The notes under the pieces were generated by a model that worked only from the letters and a program-made list of their open reading frames with translations, had not been told where the DNA came from and searched no databases. Below are positions 6,936-12,683 of a DNA stretch of 19,348 nt, in pieces (the first letter of the stretch is position 1; each line of letters begins with the position of its first letter). A program made the translations under genes and the position numbers. Origin of the DNA: an uncultured Collinsella sp. (GTDB lineage Bacteria > Actinomycetota > Coriobacteriia > Coriobacteriales > Coriobacteriaceae); contig CAAENA010000083.1 in the NCBI GenBank assembly GCA_900757205.1, forward strand, positions 1-19,348. Reading direction: 5' to 3'.

Positions 6936-7895
6936 ATGTTGATGTATTTATCGCTGGCCCCTATGGAGGGGATTACCGGGCATGTGTTCCGTCGCGTGCA
7001 TGCGGAGTGCTTCGGCGCGCTCGATTGTTATTACACGCCGTTTTTGCCGCCGCCGCGGGTGGGCAATCGCTTTGGCGGCAAGGCGTTTAAAGAGGTCGAT
7101 CCTGCCAACAACCAGGGACTTAACGTGGTGCCCCAGCTGATGTCCAAGAATGCGGACGAGTTTGTGTGGGCGGCGCAGGTGCTCGCCGAGATGGGGTACC
7201 GCGAGGTCAATCTCAACCTTGGCTGCCCCTCGGGTACGGTTGTTGCTAAAGGCAAGGGTTCGGGCTTTCTGCGCAACCTGGATGAGCTCGAGGTGTTCTT
7301 GAGCGACGTGTGCGAACGCTCACCCTTGCCGGTGTCGGTCAAGACCAGGTTGGGGTTGGAAAGCGATGACGAGTACGAACGCGTGCTCGACCTCTATTGC
7401 CGCATGCCGCTGGCAGAGCTGATCGTGCATCCGCGCGTGCAAAAGGACCGTTATACGGGCTCGCCGCGTAAAGAGTTTTACGGCGAGACGTTGGAGCGGG
7501 CGCCGTTTCCCGTGGCCTATAACGGCGACATCTTTGATCTTGAGGACATGGATGCGCTGGTGGGGGCCTATCCCGGAACACGCCACGTAATGTTGGGGCG
7601 CGGCTTGCTCGCGAACCCCGCGCTGGCTCGCATGGTTAAGGGCGGCTCTGCCGCCACGGCTGCCGAGTTGCAGCGCTTCCACGACACGCTGTTTGCGGCC
7701 TATGCGGACGAGATTGGGGGCAACGCGGTCTATCGTATGAAGGAATGGTGGTTCTACGCCAAATGTGCCTTCGCCGATCCCGCGACCGTTCACAAACTCG
7801 TACGCAAGACCAAAAAAGTCGATGAATACCGTGCCGCTGTCGACCGTGTCTTTCGCGAGCAGCAGCTTGCGCCCATCGCCCGCTTTTGTGGCTAA
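6936..7895 (+). CDS. dus: tRNA-dihydrouridine synthase
   Basis: The 319-residue flavoenzyme reduces specific uridines in tRNA to dihydrouridine with FMN and NADPH. It shows the family motifs in order: LAPMEGITG (8-15), NLNLGCPS with catalytic Cys97, then KGKGSGFL, KTRLGL, HPRVQKDRYTG, YNGDIF, and the phosphate-binding LGRGLLANP near residue 220. The length fits the DusA/B/C group; I cannot assign the exact subtype. Two starts are possible, ATG 6936 and ATG 6942, and neither has a strong ribosome binding site. It is a core gene between two accessory cassettes, with a palindromic repeat directly upstream and a hairpin repeat directly downstream. Confidence 0.92.
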   Translation: MLMYLSLAPMEGITGHVFRRVHAECFGALDCYYTPFLPPPRVGNRFGGKAFKEVDPANNQGLNVVPQLMSKNADEFVWAAQVLAEMGYREVNLNLGCPSGTVVAKGKGSGFLRNLDELEVFLSDVCERSPLPVSVKTRLGLESDDEYERVLDLYCRMPLAELIVHPRVQKDRYTGSPRKEFYGETLERAPFPVAYNGDIFDLEDMDALVGAYPGTRHVMLGRGLLANPALARMVKGGSAATAAELQRFHDTLFAAYADEIGGNAVYRMKEWWFYAKCAFADPATVHKLVRKTKKVDEYRAAVDRVFREQQLAPIARFCG

Positions 7896-7927
7896 ATGAT
7901 CCCTTGGGGACGGAGAAGAACGGATCG

Positions 7928-8021
7928 CCTGTGCCGGACCCATGCAAAAAACTGTACGCCAGCATCCAAGGATGTCGAAAAATATCGTTTTTGGATGCTG
8001 ACGTACATGTTTGGTTCGGCA
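7928..8021. repeat. Long hairpin repeat, copy A
   Basis: Arms TGTACGCCAGCATCCAA (7953-7969) and TTGGATGCTGACGTACA (7991-8007) pair over 17 bp with one mismatch. Outer TGCCG/CGGCA (7932-7936 and 8017-8021) pair again. A direct copy lies at 10196-10285, sharing CCTGTGCCGG, ATGCAAAAA, both arms and GATGTCGAAAAAT. It sits between the convergent dus and antitoxin genes and may also end transcription. Confidence 0.85.
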
Positions 8022-8026
8022 GGGGA

Positions 8027-8293
8027 CTAGGCAATCATTGCATCGAGTGTAATGAGTTCCCTGAGTCGCTCCGTGCGCGTTTGCCCATGGCGCTTTGCCT
8101 TTGCGTCAAATGCTTCAAGAACCGATTCGCCCACACGTGCCGATAAAACAACGCTTGGTTCATCGGAAATCGGCGGCCTTCCCAACTTGACGGTGTGGCC
8201 CTTCGGCCACTCATCTTTTTCGTATGCCGCTGCGGCTTTTTCTAGCTCACCGGGAGCAAACCCCATCATCTTTTCGAGCTGTTTAGCGTCCAT
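8027..8293 (-). CDS. Ribbon-helix-helix-like antitoxin
   Basis: The 88-residue protein has a charged N-terminal helical half (LEKAAAAYEKDEWPKG, ~17-32) that could wrap the toxin. Its C-terminal half has the beta strand SVVLSARVGES (~47-57) followed by two helices (LEAFDAKAKRHGQTRTERLRELI), the layout of a ribbon-helix-helix DNA-binding fold. The start is ATG 8293, with AGGAGG ~5 nt upstream. The frame is open further 5' but overlaps the preceding gene. It starts 8 bp after the stop of the 88-residue probable toxin, so the two form a toxin-first operon as in BrnT/BrnA-like systems. It would neutralise the toxin and repress the shared promoter at 8584-8612. Confidence 0.75.
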   Translation of the reverse strand: MDAKQLEKMMGFAPGELEKAAAAYEKDEWPKGHTVKLGRPPISDEPSVVLSARVGESVLEAFDAKAKRHGQTRTERLRELITLDAMIA

Positions 8294-8301
8294 AGCGCCT
8301 C

Positions 8302-8568
8302 CTATCGATCGATTCCGATTTCCCTGAGCACCTTGCGCGTAGGAGGGACAAGGGCGTGGTAAATGATGTAACCATCTCGGTCGGGGCAACATCGAGCAAT
8401 GAGCTCCATGAGGCGGCTTCTTCCATCAAGTCCAACGAGAACGTAATCGATGCCTCCATTTTCAAGATCACGCCTGAACCATGCAAAAGCGGAGTTCCAG
8501 GCGCATATAATATCCGTCTCTGTCAGCCCGTGTTTGAGGGCATGGGGGTGGATTGCGATGAGCTCCAT
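8302..8568 (-). CDS. Putative toxin of a type II toxin-antitoxin pair
   Basis: The 88-residue protein has the pattern IHPHALKHGLTETDIICAW at its N terminus, then strands LVGLDGRSRLMELIA and IIYHALVPPTRKVL. Order and size recall small RelE/BrnT-like toxins, many of which cut RNA. I cannot identify catalytic residues with certainty; His and Arg residues at ~7-12, ~32-33 and in the YHALVPP segment are candidates. The start is ATG 8568, with an AGAGAGG purine stretch upstream. Its stop is 8 bp before the antitoxin start, within the antitoxin's ribosome binding region. Function is inferred from size, partner and order. Confidence 0.65.
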   Translation of the reverse strand: MELIAIHPHALKHGLTETDIICAWNSAFAWFRRDLENGGIDYVLVGLDGRSRLMELIARCCPDRDGYIIYHALVPPTRKVLREIGIDR

Positions 8569-8583
8569 ATGGACCTCTCTTTA

Positions 8584-8612
8584 TGTATACAGTTTTGTAG
8601 ACAAAAATACAA
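8584..8612 (-). promoter_or_regulatory. Promoter of the toxin-antitoxin operon with operator-like inverted repeat
   Basis: On the minus strand TTGTAT (8612-8607) and TATACA (8589-8584) are spaced by exactly 17 bp. The spacer contains the perfect inverted repeat TTTTGT-AG-ACAAAA (8593-8606), a good candidate site for autoregulation by the ribbon-helix-helix antitoxin. The -10 is ~15 bp before the toxin start codon. Confidence 0.6.
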
Positions 8613-8678
8613 GCAGTTAATTAGGTTAAGCAGCCTGTTTTGGTTGGACTGTTCGTTGCAAAGTTGGCACCGGAGGCT

Positions 8679-9911
8679 CTAGCGTTTTTCGCTCTTTAGC
8701 TCGGTGTATGAGCGTCCGTTGAACTCCCAGAGGGGAGTGTTTTCATAGACTATTGCGAGGAGCTTGGAGACCTTGTTTATCTCCGCTTGTTTGTAAAAAT
8801 CGGGTCGTACGACGATCAATAAAAATTCGGCATCTTCGGTTGTTTGTTGTGCTGTCGGCATGCCGTTGAGACCAATAGAACGCAAGAGCTTTGCCATGAT
8901 GAAATCGAACTCGTCCTCTCTTGCGTGAAGGCTTGCGGCACCCAGCTTGGAATCATTCAAGATATACAATTTGAGATTATTAACAGATTGTGTGTAGCTG
9001 GCATATCCACAGACGATGTCCTCATAATCTAGTTTTTCGATTGGATGCTGCTTATGGCCAGTGAATATGGCCGCCCTCCTGCTCTGAACACGTCGCTCGC
9101 GTAACGAACGCATTTCCTCGGTGTACTCGCTATGGCGTTCATATTTTCGATAAGAATATCCGTAGTCGTCGTAGTAATAAGGGTTGTTTTCGACTGTGTC
9201 ATCAAGTTCCGGCGTTATGAGGTACAGCTCTCCGTCTCTGGATAACATGCAGGGGTTGTCGATGCGCCCCGACTCGTCTCTGATTTTCCAAATGGTTTCA
9301 TTTACTTCGAATATCGAGACTGGTTTGGGAGCGCAAGAATTGTAAAGCTTAACAAACTTCTCAAGCGAGATGATTCCGCAAGCATCTGTATAAGCGCGTG
9401 CAAAGCGCCAAACTTCCTGGTTCGCTATGAGCTCGCGGAATTCCCTGTTGCTTGGAGCATCTTGTGGGCTTTGGTATCTGGCGTGAAGCGCGACGCGTGA
9501 TGAGGACCATCTGTTGTCGGCCGCGACGTTCATGAGCTCCAGATGCAGGTACTCGTTTGTAATGCGAGCGAGTGACTCATAGTGAGTTAGGCCAAGCTCT
9601 GATCTAGGTGGCACGTCTTTGGGAACGGCGCGAGCGAACTTAATGCAGCGTGTGAGATAGGATTGTCCTAAGCGGGGACCATAATGCTTGTGTAGATGGC
9701 CGCCGACAGGGGAGAGCAATCCTTTGAGGTTGGTAACGGGGTATCCGGCGGTCTCTTGTTCGAGGCGGCGCCCGATGAGCAATGCCCCCTCAAGCGAAGT
9801 TTCATGATCGATACCCTTTTGATTAAGGCTCTTGGCTTCAACGATTCCGCTGATATCTGAGCAGGCGCTCGAAACGATGTCGGACGTAAAGGTTGGTATC
9901 TTTTTTGCCAT
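8679..9911 (-). CDS. Hypothetical protein, 410 residues, accessory gene
   Basis: I do not recognise this protein. It is soluble, with no signal peptide or membrane segment. Residues ~30-140 are mostly helical, including GPRLGQSYLTRCIKFARAVP and ELGLTHYESLARITNEYLHL; this recalls N-terminal domains of accessory DNA-associated proteins only vaguely. Residues ~225-275 are rich in Tyr, Asp and Arg (NNPYYYDDYGYSYRKYERHSE). The C-terminal ~100 residues look like a mixed alpha/beta domain. Codon use is more AT-rich than in the flanking core genes, which suggests transfer. ATG 9911 has AGGAG 9 nt upstream. It lies 110 bp upstream of the toxin gene on the same strand, and both sit between two direct hairpin repeats. 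A defence or mobile-element role is possible but not shown. Confidence 0.65.
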   Translation of the reverse strand: MAKKIPTFTSDIVSSACSDISGIVEAKSLNQKGIDHETSLEGALLIGRRLEQETAGYPVTNLKGLLSPVGGHLHKHYGPRLGQSYLTRCIKFARAVPKDVPPRSELGLTHYESLARITNEYLHLELMNVAADNRWSSSRVALHARYQSPQDAPSNREFRELIANQEVWRFARAYTDACGIISLEKFVKLYNSCAPKPVSIFEVNETIWKIRDESGRIDNPCMLSRDGELYLITPELDDTVENNPYYYDDYGYSYRKYERHSEYTEEMRSLRERRVQSRRAAIFTGHKQHPIEKLDYEDIVCGYASYTQSVNNLKLYILNDSKLGAASLHAREDEFDFIMAKLLRSIGLNGMPTAQQTTEDAEFLLIVVRPDFYKQAEINKVSKLLAIVYENTPLWEFNGRSYTELKSEKR

Positions 9912-10111
9912 AACGATGCACTCCTGTGTGACTCACGGATAACGGAAACGTTTGATTGTGAGTGTCGTTCTTTGCTGGCGACGACGAACAGGAGCGCAGC
10001 CTGTCTGAGATGGGCGAGTGCGGTAACCACCGATCTTACTTACCGAGCCCGCTCCGGCGTGTCATTGGGGACCTCCGCAGGAACTCTCGACTCATCGCAT
10101 GCCTTGAGGTG
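9912..10111 (-). promoter_or_regulatory. Structured leader upstream of the 410-residue gene, possible RNA switch
   Basis: No gene is visible here. In the minus-strand transcript GCGCUCCUGU (9997-9988) can pair over 10 bp, with one G-U, with ACAGGAGUGC (9927-9918), which contains the ribosome binding site. The same CCUGU can instead pair with ACAGG a few bases upstream of it. Further 5', GGTGGTTACCGC (10031-10020) resembles a T-box core with one extra base, and a stem of ~15 bp joins 10012-10026 with 10040-10054. GTCATTGGGGAC (10061-10072, plus strand) is shared with the nearby REP-like hairpin. These are visible pairings, not a confirmed riboswitch. Confidence 0.35.
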
Positions 10112-10120
10112 AGTATAACA
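10112..10120 (-). promoter_or_regulatory. Extended -10 promoter for the 410-residue gene
   Basis: The minus strand reads TGTTATACT, a TGn extension plus a strong TATACT hexamer. No good -35 is present, as is common for extended -10 promoters. It would give a leader of ~190 nt before the ATG at 9911. Confidence 0.45.
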
Positions 10121-10164
10121 TAGAGGGCAAACATATGTTCTATTAATTTGATAACTAGTCATAA

Positions 10165-10197
10165 GGTAGTCATTTAAGAACGTCCCCAATGACTACC
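10165..10197. repeat. REP-like hairpin with GGGGACGTTCTTAAATGAC-type loop
   Basis: GGTAGTCATT (10165-10174) and AATGACTACC (10188-10197) form a perfect 10-bp stem; the 13-nt loop is TAAGAACGTCCCC. GTCATTGGGGAC occurs in opposite orientation at 10061-10072. Such sequences resemble targets of REP-associated tyrosine transposases. It abuts hairpin repeat copy B. Confidence 0.7.
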
Positions 10198-10285
10198 TGT
10201 GCCGGGGCCATGCAAAAAGCTGTACGCCAGCATCCAAAGATGTCGAAAAATGTCGACCTTGGATGCTGACGTACATGTTTGTGCC
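10196..10285. repeat. Long hairpin repeat, copy B
   Basis: Direct copy of 7928-8021. Arms TGTACGCCAGCATCCAA (10221-10237) and TTGGATGCTGACGTACA (10259-10275) are identical to copy A, with differences limited to the loop and outer ends. It lies downstream of the glutaredoxin gene (-). Confidence 0.85.
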
Positions 10286-10327
10286 GTATGGGTTTGTGCG
10301 TTGGGGCCGGCCGACCGCAATAGAACG

Positions 10328-10573
10328 CTAGAGCAAATTCTCCTGCACCCACGCGATGATGTCGCCCGACTCGTAGAGTGGCGTGCCGTCAATGAACAGG
10401 CAGGGAACCTGGCGCTTTCCGCCGACGGTGATGAGCGTCTGCTCGGCATCGGAATCGGTCGAGATATTACGCTCGGGGATGGTCACGCCGTTATCGGCCA
10501 GGAAGCGCTTGACCTTTATGCAATACGGGCAGCCGGTCATAACGTAGAGCGCGAGCTCGTGATCAGTAGCCAT
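10328..10573 (-). CDS. Glutaredoxin (CPYC class)
   Basis: The 81-residue protein has the length and layout of a classical dithiol glutaredoxin. The active site CPYC is at residues 15-18 (MTGCPYCIKVKRFL), the cis-proline region reads RQVPCLFIDG, and a GD pair follows in the glutathione-binding position (ESGDIIAW). It would reduce disulfides in the cytoplasm. Some actinobacteria use NrdH-type partners instead of glutathione, so the electron donor is not certain. The start is ATG 10573, with GGAGA just upstream; an upstream in-frame ATG at 10612 lacks a site. It lies 51 bp after the XRE-TipAS regulator on the same strand, so co-transcription is plausible. Confidence 0.88.
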   Translation of the reverse strand: MATDHELALYVMTGCPYCIKVKRFLADNGVTIPERNISTDSDAEQTLITVGGKRQVPCLFIDGTPLYESGDIIAWVQENLL

Positions 10574-10624
10574 AGGTCTCCAATCGGTTGAGGTTTCGAT
10601 TGAAATACCCAAAGCCGCCGCGGT

Positions 10625-11452
10625 CTATGCACGCGTCAACGACGACTCGATTGCCTGTACCAGAAACGCCGTGGCTCCGGTGCCGCAGGGCTTGTCGTAG
10701 TAGTCAACAAAGCGCTGGTCGGCAAGATAACCATTGGCGAGGCCCAGGTATGCTTCGTCCTGGGGCTCGTGTCCCCAGTTAAGGCCAACCCATCGACGGT
10801 GCATTGCGACAAGCTTGCGGGCTTCGTTACTCTTTGGATCGCCGTCGTCCATGGCAATCGAGAGCTGGCCCAAAATTGCGCGCTCGAGTTCTTTCATGTC
10901 GTTCCAGGTTTCGGGGTCCATATCCAACAGCGCCTCGTTTGACACATCAATGGCCTCATCGCCATAGCGCGCCCGGGCTTCGGCCCCGTAGCGCTCCTCG
11001 TTTTCCTGCACGGTGCGCCAGCGCTCCAGTTGGGGCAGCACGGCGCCCATGAGCGAGACGGCTTCGTCGAGCGACATGCCGGTGTTTTGTGCCAGCCGCG
11101 GAGCACAATCCTCGATCATTGCCTCCATCGTGGTGTCGTAGGTGTACTTGCCGCGGTCGTAGCACCACTTGCAGTAATGGTCGGTCGTGGCGCCCGTGGC
11201 ATCGGTGCCGCAGTCGTCGGGCGTGAGTATCATGCCGCAGCTCTGGCAATAGTGCTCGGGCATTTCGAGCAGGTGCGACAGCGGTTCTCCGGTTACGGCG
11301 GCAATGAGTTTCATCATGTCGATGCCCGGGGTGACTTCGCCGCGCTCCCAGCGGCTCACGGCCTGGCGCGTGACATAGAGCTTGGCGGCGAGCTGCTCTT
11401 GGGTGAGGCTGTTGGCACGACGGACGGCGATGAGTTTTTCTGCAAAGGCCAT
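10625..11452 (-). CDS. XRE-type regulator fused to a zinc ribbon and a TipAS-like domain
   Basis: The 275-residue protein has three parts. Residues ~5-60 form an XRE/Cro helix-turn-helix (LTQEQLAAKLYVTRQAVSRWERG). Residues ~66-146 form a putative zinc ribbon: C69/C72 (YCQSCGM) and C94/C97 (YCKWCYDRGKYT) are the metal ligands, and the LPQLERW end is typical of this family. Residues ~160-272 match a TipAS-type domain: YGDEAI, a long helix to MHRRW, then YLGLANGYLADQRFVDYYD and GTGATAFLVQAI. TipAS normally binds thiopeptide antibiotics and is joined to a MerR DNA-binding domain; here the reader is XRE. ATG 11452 has AAGGAG upstream. It may be a drug- or metal-sensing repressor with an operator at 11512-11526. 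Confidence 0.85.
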   Translation of the reverse strand: MAFAEKLIAVRRANSLTQEQLAAKLYVTRQAVSRWERGEVTPGIDMMKLIAAVTGEPLSHLLEMPEHYCQSCGMILTPDDCGTDATGATTDHYCKWCYDRGKYTYDTTMEAMIEDCAPRLAQNTGMSLDEAVSLMGAVLPQLERWRTVQENEERYGAEARARYGDEAIDVSNEALLDMDPETWNDMKELERAILGQLSIAMDDGDPKSNEARKLVAMHRRWVGLNWGHEPQDEAYLGLANGYLADQRFVDYYDKPCGTGATAFLVQAIESSLTRA

Positions 11453-11482
11453 GATAGCTCCTTTCTGCTGCTTGCGGCTTTA

Positions 11483-11526
11483 AGCATACGCGGCGGCCGA
11501 CGCCCTTCCAAGCAACCGTTGGTTGC
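11483..11526 (-). promoter_or_regulatory. Promoter of the XRE-TipAS gene with adjacent operator-like repeat
   Basis: On the minus strand TTGGAA (11511-11506) and TATGCT (11488-11483) are separated by 17 bp. Directly upstream, GCAACC-GTT-GGTTGC (11512-11526) is a perfect 6-bp inverted repeat. It is a plausible site for autoregulation by the XRE protein. Confidence 0.5.
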
Positions 11527-11579
11527 AAAAAGGGCGGTCGTGGTGGGGGATTGCACGCAGCGTCCATGCCCTCATGCCG

Positions 11580-11592
11580 TACAATGACCGGC
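11580..11592 (+). promoter_or_regulatory. -10 element placed for leaderless trmO transcription
   Basis: TACAAT at 11580-11585 ends 7 nt before the ATG at 11593. Transcription would start at or beside the A of the start codon. No Shine-Dalgarno sequence is present upstream, which fits a leaderless mRNA. No clear -35 hexamer is seen. Confidence 0.4.
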
Positions 11593-12330
11593 ATGGAACC
11601 TATTGCACACATACATACCGACCTGCCGCAGAAGTTCGGCATCCCGCGCAACGGCTTTTTGGCGCCCCATCTTGAGGGGCGCATTGTCTTTGAGCCGGAA
11701 TATGCTTCCAACGCGGCGGTTGAGGGCTTGGACTCCTTCTCGCACCTGTGGCTGCTCTGGCGCTTTGAAAACGGAACGCCCGGCGGCACGGCGGAAGACA
11801 TCGCCGCCGATGCCAAGACGCAGGACAGGTCCGGCACCAACGCCAAGTGGTCGAAGACCGTGCGACCGCCGCGCTTGGGTGGAGCCGAGCGCGTGGGCGT
11901 ATTTGCCACACGCAGCCCGTTTCGCCCCAATCCCATCGGTCTTACCTGCGTCAAGCTCGATTGTGTCGAGCTTACCGACGACGGCCCCATCATCCATGTG
12001 CTGGGAGCAGATCTGCGCGACGGCACGCCCATCTACGATATCAAGCCCTACATTCCGTTTGCGGACTGTCACCCGGATGCGACCGGCGGCTGGATTGAAG
12101 ATGCGCCATGGCAAGAGCTCGACGTTGAGTTTCCGCATGCGCTGCAGGATATGGTCCCGCCTGCAAAGCTCTCCGGCTTGATAGAGGTCCTTCGCCAAGA
12201 TCCGCGCCGCGCGGGCAGCAAGCACGAGCCAAACCGCGTGTACCACTTGGCTTACGCCGGGCTCGATATATCGTTTACGGTTGACGGAACCAGGCTGACG
12301 GTAACCGCCGTCGACAACGCGCAGGACTAA
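11593..12330 (+). CDS. trmO: tRNA (N6-threonylcarbamoyladenosine(37)-N6)-methyltransferase TrmO
   Basis: The 245-residue protein is a TsaA/VirR-like beta-barrel SAM-dependent methyltransferase that methylates t6A37 in threonine tRNA. Family signatures include GIPRNG (16-21), IVFEPEYA, the GLDSFSHLWLLWRF block (45-58), VRPPRLGG, and VGVFATRSPFRPNPIGL (101-117), the hallmark cofactor-binding region. A C-terminal domain of ~90 residues follows, as in Escherichia coli TrmO (235 residues). ATG 11593 is chosen because conservation begins right after it and a -10 sits just upstream; a second ATG at 11584 overlaps the -10. The gene is transcribed away from the XRE-TipAS gene. Confidence 0.92.
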   Translation: MEPIAHIHTDLPQKFGIPRNGFLAPHLEGRIVFEPEYASNAAVEGLDSFSHLWLLWRFENGTPGGTAEDIAADAKTQDRSGTNAKWSKTVRPPRLGGAERVGVFATRSPFRPNPIGLTCVKLDCVELTDDGPIIHVLGADLRDGTPIYDIKPYIPFADCHPDATGGWIEDAPWQELDVEFPHALQDMVPPAKLSGLIEVLRQDPRRAGSKHEPNRVYHLAYAGLDISFTVDGTRLTVTAVDNAQD

Positions 12331-12356
12331 CCGGCCATTTGTCCGCATTCCCATAG

Positions 12357-12542
12357 TGGTGCCGCGAGCATGGCTGCGATATTCAGTGGCTGCTCGACGA
12401 GGGGGCGCGTGTGGGCGTGGGCTATCAGGACGGCCGTCCATTCCATGGACCTTGCCACATTCGCGTGAATCTGGCGCTGCCGCTTTCGCGTGTAAGGGAG
12501 GCGTGCGACCGCTTGGACCGCTACGTTTTTAATGCACGGTAA
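12357..12542 (+). pseudogene. Remnant of a MalY/PatB-type PLP aminotransferase, C-terminal end only
   Basis: An open frame without its own start runs from just after an in-frame TAG (12354-12356) to TAA at 12540-12542. It encodes WLLDEGARVGVGYQDGRPF, then GPCHIRVNLALPLSRVREA, then a terminal helix. The pattern 'V-x-DG-x-F ... G-x-x-R-x-N-x-A-x-P' is the usual C-terminal end of MalY/PatB (cystathionine beta-lyase-like) fold-type I enzymes. The N-terminal ~300 residues, including the PLP lysine, are absent from the 26 bp up to trmO. It is best read as a deletion relic; homology by eye only. Confidence 0.55.
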
Positions 12543-12635
12543 GTGAGCGCTGCATGCGGGGCTGTCTGCCAGATTGGCTGGAAGGCCCCGTATGGTAAAG
12601 CATCTGTAACCATTGAGCGCAAGCGCGGTTTTGTC

Positions 12636-12644
12636 TGCTATTAT
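12636..12644 (+). promoter_or_regulatory. Extended -10 promoter of the sensor lipoprotein/kinase operon
   Basis: TGCTATTAT (TGn plus TATTAT) lies 39 bp before the lipoprotein start. A TTGAGC at 12613-12618 is 20 bp upstream, too far for an ideal -35, so the extended -10 reading is preferred. Confidence 0.4.
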
Positions 12645-12683
12645 TCAGCTCTTGAGTCTGTAAACAGGATCGTCTGGAGCTCG

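Noticed and set aside
10020..10031. A confident T-box riboswitch call
   Set aside because: GGTGGTTACCGC has one base more than the T-box core, no specifier stem was found, and the gene behind it is not linked to amino acids. It is kept only as a hypothesis.
7928..10285. Transposon or IS element ends
   Set aside because: The repeats are direct hairpins rather than terminal inverted repeats, no transposase or integrase is encoded between them, and no target duplication could be defined.
10956..12032. Minus-strand open frame of 358 codons covering the XRE-TipAS gene in another frame and trmO antisense
   Set aside because: It crosses a divergent promoter region and two real genes and is rich in Arg, Pro and His, as shadow frames in GC-rich DNA are.
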